Shown here: one piece after another, positions 32,948-36,863 of the stretch
Numbering within the stretch: the stretch's first letter is position 1
Layout: the number at the start of each line of letters is the position of its first letter
NCBI GenBank assembly: GCA_030680655.1
Contig: JAUXUZ010000472.1
Coordinates: forward strand, 1-36,863
Direction of reading: 5' to 3'
Length of the DNA stretch: 36,863 bases
From: Phycisphaerales bacterium
Lineage (GTDB): Bacteria; Planctomycetota; Phycisphaerae; Phycisphaerales; UBA1924
The notes under the pieces: generated by a model
Database searches by the model: none
Seen by the model: only the letters and a program-made list of their open reading frames with translations
Told to the model about the DNA's origin: nothing
Made by a program: the position numbers and the translations under genes

Positions 32948-34329
32948 ACAAGCGAGCGATCAATCAAGTGTTTTCGGCGGCGTGCATCTGGCCCGCGCTG
33001 CTGGTGGGCGGCCTTGTGCCGGCCGCGGCGGTGGCGCAGGACCTTGGCATCAAGGCGCCGGCCCAGTCGCAGCCGGTGGCGATCGTCAACGCCCGCGTGC
33101 ACCCGGTGTCGGGCGAGGCGTTCGACGGCTTCGTGGTCTTTGATCGCGGCTCGATCACCCAGATCGGGCCCGGAAAGGCGGAGCCCGGGCCCGGCACCCG
33201 CGTGATCGACGGCACGGGCCGGCACGTCTACCCCGGCCTGATCGCCGCCTACACGCAGCTGGGCATGAGCGAGATCGGCGCGATCCGCCCGTCGACCGAC
33301 GAGCGGGAGACCGGCACGATCACGCCAGAGGCCCGCGCGACCGTCACCGTCAACCCCGACTCGTGGTTGCTGCCGGTGACCAGGGCCAACGGTGTGCTGC
33401 TGGCGGGCGCGTTTCCAATCGGCGGGCTGATCTCCGGGCGTGCGGGCGTGATCCGCCTTGACGGCTGGACGAGCGAGGAGATGGCCATCAAGGCCGATGC
33501 CGGGCTGATGGTCGAGTGGCCGCTGATGAGAGTGGTGCGAGCCTCGTGGATGGAGCGCCCCGAGGAAGAGCAGCTCAAGGACGTTCGCGCGAACCTCGAG
33601 CGCGTGCGTGAGGCGTTCCGTACGGCGGCTGCGTACAACGCAGGCTCGCTGCAGGTGAAGGACATCCGCTGGGAGTCGATGCGGGCGGTGTTCGCCCGCA
33701 CCGACGACGCTTCACGCGGCCGCGCACCGCTCCCGGTGTTCATCCAGGCCAACGACTACGACCAAATCATGGCCGTGGCGGAGCTCAAGCGCCAGTACAA
33801 GCTCAGCGTGGTCATCGTCGGCGGGCTCGACGCCGGGCGGTGCGCGCAACTGCTGAAGGAGGAGAACATCCCGGTGATCGTGCGGAACGTGCTGACGCCG
33901 CCGCGCCGCGACGACTCGCCCTACGACGAGAACTACACGCTCCCGCGGCGCCTGGCCGCGGCGGGCGTGCGGTTCTGCATCGCCAGCGGTGACGAGACTC
34001 CCCACGAGCGCAACCTGCCATACGCCGCGGCGATGGCGGCCGCCCACGGCCTTGACGCCGCGGCCGCGCTGCGAGCGGTCACGCTCTCGGCCGCCGAGAT
34101 CCTCGGCGTGGCGGACCGTTACGGCTCGCTGGATCAGGGCAAGAGCGCAACGCTGCTGGTGACCGACGGCAACCCCCTCGAGGTCGGCACCGTGATCTTC
34201 GATGCGTACATCGATGGAAGGCAGATCGACCTGAGCACCAAGCAGTCTGTGCTGGCCGCGAAGTACCGCGAGCGGTACCGGCAGATGAAGGAGCAGGAGA
34301 AGAAGGCGCCGGCGGAATCGCCCAAGTGA
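32944..34329 (+). CDS. Exported amidohydrolase-like protein without metal ligands
   Basis: The 461-residue protein has a signal peptide (FSAACIWPALLVGGLVPAAAVAQ) and an amidohydrolase fold: VAIVNARVHPVSGEAFDGF at the start and YGSLDQGKSATLLVTDGNPL at the end. The metal-binding HxH is replaced (YPGLIAAYTQLG), so hydrolytic chemistry by the usual mechanism is unlikely. It resembles module 1 of the preceding protein rather than the catalytic module 2. The GTG at 32944 overlaps the preceding stop and has AGGAG eight bases upstream. The C-terminus is Lys/Glu-rich. A partner or regulatory subunit for the large amidohydrolase is the simplest inference. Confidence 0.82.
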   Translation: MNKRAINQVFSAACIWPALLVGGLVPAAAVAQDLGIKAPAQSQPVAIVNARVHPVSGEAFDGFVVFDRGSITQIGPGKAEPGPGTRVIDGTGRHVYPGLIAAYTQLGMSEIGAIRPSTDERETGTITPEARATVTVNPDSWLLPVTRANGVLLAGAFPIGGLISGRAGVIRLDGWTSEEMAIKADAGLMVEWPLMRVVRASWMERPEEEQLKDVRANLERVREAFRTAAAYNAGSLQVKDIRWESMRAVFARTDDASRGRAPLPVFIQANDYDQIMAVAELKRQYKLSVVIVGGLDAGRCAQLLKEENIPVIVRNVLTPPRRDDSPYDENYTLPRRLAAAGVRFCIASGDETPHERNLPYAAAMAAAHGLDAAAALRAVTLSAAEILGVADRYGSLDQGKSATLLVTDGNPLEVGTVIFDAYIDGRQIDLSTKQSVLAAKYRERYRQMKEQEKKAPAESPK

Positions 34330-35252
34330 ACGGACGGCTCGATGGCGGAGCGCCCAGAGCGTTCGCGCTGTCATACCTGGCGATCGAGTCGCTTGGTGTA
34401 GCGGGCTATTGGGCCGCGCTTGCGCTGATGCCGCAGAGCCGCGCATCGTTCACACTGACCGGAGCGCCGCCCTCTTCGCTCTGGTCGCTCTCAGCGGCGG
34501 AGGCGAGCCTGCTTGCCTCGGGTGTGCTCGCGCTGTGGGGGCTTTACCGGCGGAAGCGTTGGGCCAGACCCTTGCTGTGGCTGCACGCCGGCGCGGCGAT
34601 TTATGCCGCGCTGCTGGCCGCGGGCATGGCGGTGGCCGAGCCGCGCCTGTGGCCCGGCGCGGGGCTCATGCTGCCGGTGCTGGTGGTCCCGCTCTCACTC
34701 GCGGTCGCGGCCGAGCGTGCGGACGGATCAGCGGAGGCGCCGCGCTGGCTGTGCGTGGCGCACACGCTCGTGCAGACCGTGTTCTTCTGGGCGTTCTTTC
34801 TGTTGATTGTGCCGGTGTTGCTGCGCCGCGTTGAGGTGTGGCTCGGGCTCTCCGCCGCAGCGCTGAGCGGGCCGGGCGTGCGTGCAGCGGGTATCGCCAT
34901 CTTCGCAGCAGCCAGTTGCATCGGCCTCTCGAGCGGGTGGTCGATGGCCACGGCCGGCCGCGGTACGCCGCTGCCGACAAGCCCAGCGCGCCGGCTGGTG
35001 GTCACCGGCCCGTACCGCTGGGTCCGCAACCCGATGGCGCTGGCGGGTGTGCTGCAGGCGGTCGCCGCAGGACTGTGGCTTGGCTCCTGGGTGGTCATCG
35101 CGTACGCGCTCTGTGGCGCGGTGCTGTGGCATGTGGCGGTGAGGCCGCAGGAGGAGCGCGAGTTGAGCGAGCGGTTCGGCGAGGAGTTTGCGGCCTATCG
35201 GCGGGTGGTGCGGTGCTGGGTACCTCGCCTTAGCCCGTTGCTTGCGCGTTAG
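34326..35252 (+). CDS. Integral membrane isoprenylcysteine methyltransferase-like protein
   Basis: The 308-residue protein has about seven to eight hydrophobic segments. The C-terminal third carries the ICMT/PEMT-type SAM-binding motif: RRLVVTGPYRWVRNPMALAG and then RPQEERELSERFGEEFAAYR. The N-terminal 180 residues are a separate hydrophobic region (LWSLSAAEASLLASGVLALWG and others). Bacterial relatives methylate lipids or small molecules rather than prenylated proteins. The GTG at 34326 overlaps the preceding stop, so it is co-expressed with the amidohydrolases; the connection is unclear. Its stop overlaps by four bases the end of a small minus-strand ORF. Confidence 0.8.
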   Translation: MNGRLDGGAPRAFALSYLAIESLGVAGYWAALALMPQSRASFTLTGAPPSSLWSLSAAEASLLASGVLALWGLYRRKRWARPLLWLHAGAAIYAALLAAGMAVAEPRLWPGAGLMLPVLVVPLSLAVAAERADGSAEAPRWLCVAHTLVQTVFFWAFFLLIVPVLLRRVEVWLGLSAAALSGPGVRAAGIAIFAAASCIGLSSGWSMATAGRGTPLPTSPARRLVVTGPYRWVRNPMALAGVLQAVAAGLWLGSWVVIAYALCGAVLWHVAVRPQEERELSERFGEEFAAYRRVVRCWVPRLSPLLAR

Positions 35253-35401
35253 TCCACTTTGCCAAGCATGCCCACACCGCATATCACGCCGATCGCGACC
35301 TCCGGCGGCCGCGACCGCTCTTTGAAGTGGCCCTTCCGGGCGAACGTCATGGTGACGCTCGACCCGATCAGCAGTAGAACGGCGAGAGTCCACGTGGGCA
35401 T
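35249..35401 (-). CDS. Candidate 50-residue membrane protein
   Basis: An ATG at 35401 opens a 50-residue frame: one hydrophobic helix (TWTLAVLLLIGSSVTMTFA), a basic segment (RKGHFKERSRPP), then a second hydrophobic stretch (VAIGVICGVGMLG). Third codon positions are about four-fifths G or C, like real genes here. The MTFA-x-x-GH part vaguely recalls small multidrug-transporter-like DUF486 proteins, as if only a piece remained. No ribosome site is visible. It is divergent from the peptidase gene and convergent with the methyltransferase gene, four bases overlapping. It could be a genuine small protein, a remnant, or chance. Confidence 0.4.
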   Translation of the reverse strand: MPTWTLAVLLLIGSSVTMTFARKGHFKERSRPPEVAIGVICGVGMLGKVD

Positions 35402-35424
35402 GCGGCGAAGGCGGCGGGTATGCT
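35395..35424 (+). promoter_or_regulatory. Promoter before the metallopeptidase gene
   Basis: TGGGCA (35395-35400), 18 bases, TATGCT (35419-35424), then six bases to the ATG at 35431. There is no ribosome site. The layout matches the promoters at 21895 and 29159, suggesting a leaderless message. Confidence 0.5.
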
Positions 35425-35430
35425 CAGGCC

Positions 35431-36747
35431 ATGATCACCCCGCGATTCGCCGTGCCGTTTGTGCTTTTGCTGGCCGGGGTGGCGGCGGGCGAACCGGGCG
35501 TGACCCGCGCCGATCAGCGGGCCGCGATCGAAGCGGTGATGCGGAAGATGGAGGCGGCGACGCTCGCGGGTGACGCCAAGGCGTACACGGCGCTGCTGGA
35601 CCCCGCCGACGACGTGTTCTTTACCGAACAGGCGAATCTCGCGAAGGACCTGGCGCGGGTGCCCGCGGAGTCGATCGTGCTGTCGATCGTTGACACAAAG
35701 GGCCTGCCCGGAGCCGCGCCCGCGCAGCCCGCGGGTGAACCCCCCGAGCACGAACCCGCGGTGCCGACGGACAAGCCCGTTCCGCCCGCGGAGAGAAGGG
35801 CACCTCGGACCGACCGTGAGTGGGTGGATGTGGGCGCGCCGATCGACGCGGTGTTTGACGACGACCGCGCCGAGTTCCGCATGCAGATGACGTGGAAGAT
35901 GAAGGGCTGGACGCGGGCTCGAACGCTCACCATGCCGGTGGTGTTCACACGCGACGCCAGGGCGGGCGGCGCGTGGCGCTACGCGGGCGAGAAGTGGGAA
36001 GGGGTGGTCGTGCCGGCCTCGGGTACGTTCAACGGGGTGCGCGTGCTCTTTGAGCCCGGCAACTCGCGCCACAAGGAACTGGCCGGGGCGATCGCCGCGG
36101 GCATGCCCGAGATCCGATCCACGGTGGATGTGCACTTCAACATGGACACGCCCGGGCCGGTGACGATCAAGCTCTACCAGTCGATGCAGCACCTGCAGGC
36201 GTCGATATGGCTCAGCTACACCGATAGCCTCGGGGGTTGGAACGAGCCGAAGGAGTCGATGAAGATCCTCGCCCGTTCAAACTACGATGCCTTGAAGAAG
36301 ACCATCGCCCACGAGTATGGGCACTGCGTGACGTTCCACATGGGCGCCAAGGCGACCGACGCGCCGTGGTGGGTGCTGGAGGGCTCGGCCGACTTTGCCG
36401 CTGCGCCGTACCGCCGCAACCCCGCCCGCAGCCGCGACGCCGCGGTGCGCAACTGGGCCAAGCGCGACGGGCTGGCCGACTGGGACAAGATCGAAGCGTT
36501 TCCGATCCCCGACGAGTTCAAGAAGTTCATGAGCAACGTCTACACCCAGGGTGAGCACATGATGGCGTTCATCGACCTGCGCTACGGCACGGATGCGCGT
36601 ATCGCCTTTCTCCGCGTGCTGTTCCAGGGCAAGACCGCCGACGAGGCCTCGCGCGAGGGCCTGGGCCTCCCATTCGCCGATGTCGATATTGCCTGGCGGC
36701 AGAGCGTGCACATGCAGATCGGCACCGAGCCGAAGGACGACAAGTAG
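35431..36747 (+). CDS. Exported gluzincin-type metallopeptidase with SnoaL-like N-terminal domain
   Basis: The 438-residue protein has a signal peptide (FAVPFVLLLAGVAAGEPG). An N-terminal domain (ADQRAAIEAVMRKMEAATLA, PADDVFFTEQANLAKDLA) resembles SnoaL/NTF2-like folds. A Pro/Glu-rich loop and a beta-rich segment follow. The C-terminal zinc peptidase domain has HEYGH (His294, Glu295, His298) and Glu317 in WVLEGSADF, the gluzincin ligand set, as in peptidase MA-like proteins. A periplasmic or secreted protease is likely. The ATG at 35431 has no ribosome site but a -10-like box six bases before. The next gene is convergent. The substrate is unknown. Confidence 0.82.
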   Translation: MITPRFAVPFVLLLAGVAAGEPGVTRADQRAAIEAVMRKMEAATLAGDAKAYTALLDPADDVFFTEQANLAKDLARVPAESIVLSIVDTKGLPGAAPAQPAGEPPEHEPAVPTDKPVPPAERRAPRTDREWVDVGAPIDAVFDDDRAEFRMQMTWKMKGWTRARTLTMPVVFTRDARAGGAWRYAGEKWEGVVVPASGTFNGVRVLFEPGNSRHKELAGAIAAGMPEIRSTVDVHFNMDTPGPVTIKLYQSMQHLQASIWLSYTDSLGGWNEPKESMKILARSNYDALKKTIAHEYGHCVTFHMGAKATDAPWWVLEGSADFAAAPYRRNPARSRDAAVRNWAKRDGLADWDKIEAFPIPDEFKKFMSNVYTQGEHMMAFIDLRYGTDARIAFLRVLFQGKTADEASREGLGLPFADVDIAWRQSVHMQIGTEPKDDK

Positions 36748-36750
36748 CGG

Positions 36751-36863
36751 TTACGCGCCGCCGCCGTCACGCTGCACGAACGCGCGAGCCGCGGCCAGAT
36801 CGCCCGGCGCCAGCGTGTGCCCGACCGGCAGTTCAACGTGCCGCACGTCCGCGCCGGCGGCGC
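36751..36863 (-). CDS. C-terminus of an alpha/beta hydrolase (carboxylesterase-like), cut by the window edge
   Basis: The minus-strand frame ending at the TAA (36753-36751) reads a tail VRHVELPVGHTLAPGDLAA, then about 12 further residues. A Gly-His-Thr near the end, after a strand, is where carboxylesterase/phospholipase-type alpha/beta hydrolases place the catalytic His (VxxPVGHTL). Too little is visible for more. It is convergent with the peptidase gene. Confidence 0.6.
   Translation of the reverse strand, partial: AAGADVRHVELPVGHTLAPGDLAAARAFVQRDGGGA

Overview
The window reads as chromosomal DNA of a high-GC Gram-negative bacterium, most likely a planctomycete of the Phycisphaerae type. 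Supporting this are a short exported CHRD protein ending in a PTPG-hydrophobic-RRRR sorting tail, a clade II (Sec-exported) nitrous oxide reductase cluster, periplasmic amidohydrolases, frequent GTG starts and 4-nt GTGA/ATGA gene overlaps. The taxonomic call is inference. No tRNA, rRNA, CRISPR array, insertion sequence or integrase was seen. No stretch longer than 300 bases lacks a gene.

Layout. (1) 1-5456, minus strand: rarA, 5-formyltetrahydrofolate cyclo-ligase, an anchored L,D-transpeptidase and the first half of carB. Both carB and rarA carry an in-frame palindromic element built of perfect hairpins with TCC or GGA triloops. (2) 5482-8779, plus: two beta-ketoacyl synthases flanking a GxxExxY-family protein; the first synthase keeps the cysteine but lacks both catalytic histidines. 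(3) 8988-10677: two unrecognised, cysteine-free, Ser-rich proteins, the larger with a duplicated domain. (4) 10840-12504: glycyl-tRNA synthetase. (5) 12693-20861: a nitrous oxide respiration operon with a strong promoter and palindrome, then membrane diheme cytochrome c, nosZ, nosB, nosD, nosF, nosY, nosL and an Rrf2 regulator. (6) 20865-21748, minus: a small DUF6614-like protein and the CHRD protein, whose leader can form two mutually exclusive hairpins. (7) 21895-29135: a PadR-controlled MacA-MacB-TolC type efflux operon with a HAAS/sensor membrane protein and a terminal peroxiredoxin. (8) 29159-35252: two overlapping amidohydrolase genes (three amidohydrolase modules, one with an intact metal site) and an ICMT-like methyltransferase. 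(9) 35249-36863: a small membrane ORF, a HEYGH metallopeptidase and the end of an alpha/beta hydrolase.

How the genes work together. Cytochrome c feeds electrons to periplasmic NosZ (N2O to N2). NosD, NosF, NosY and NosL deliver copper and sulfide for the CuZ and CuA sites, and the Rrf2 protein probably reports NO or redox state. In the efflux operon PadR probably represses its own promoter and the transporter behind it. The strongest unexplained signals are the triloop palindrome elements inside genes, the CHRD leader switch, the shared -10/N6/start geometry suggesting leaderless mRNAs, and the synthase pair.
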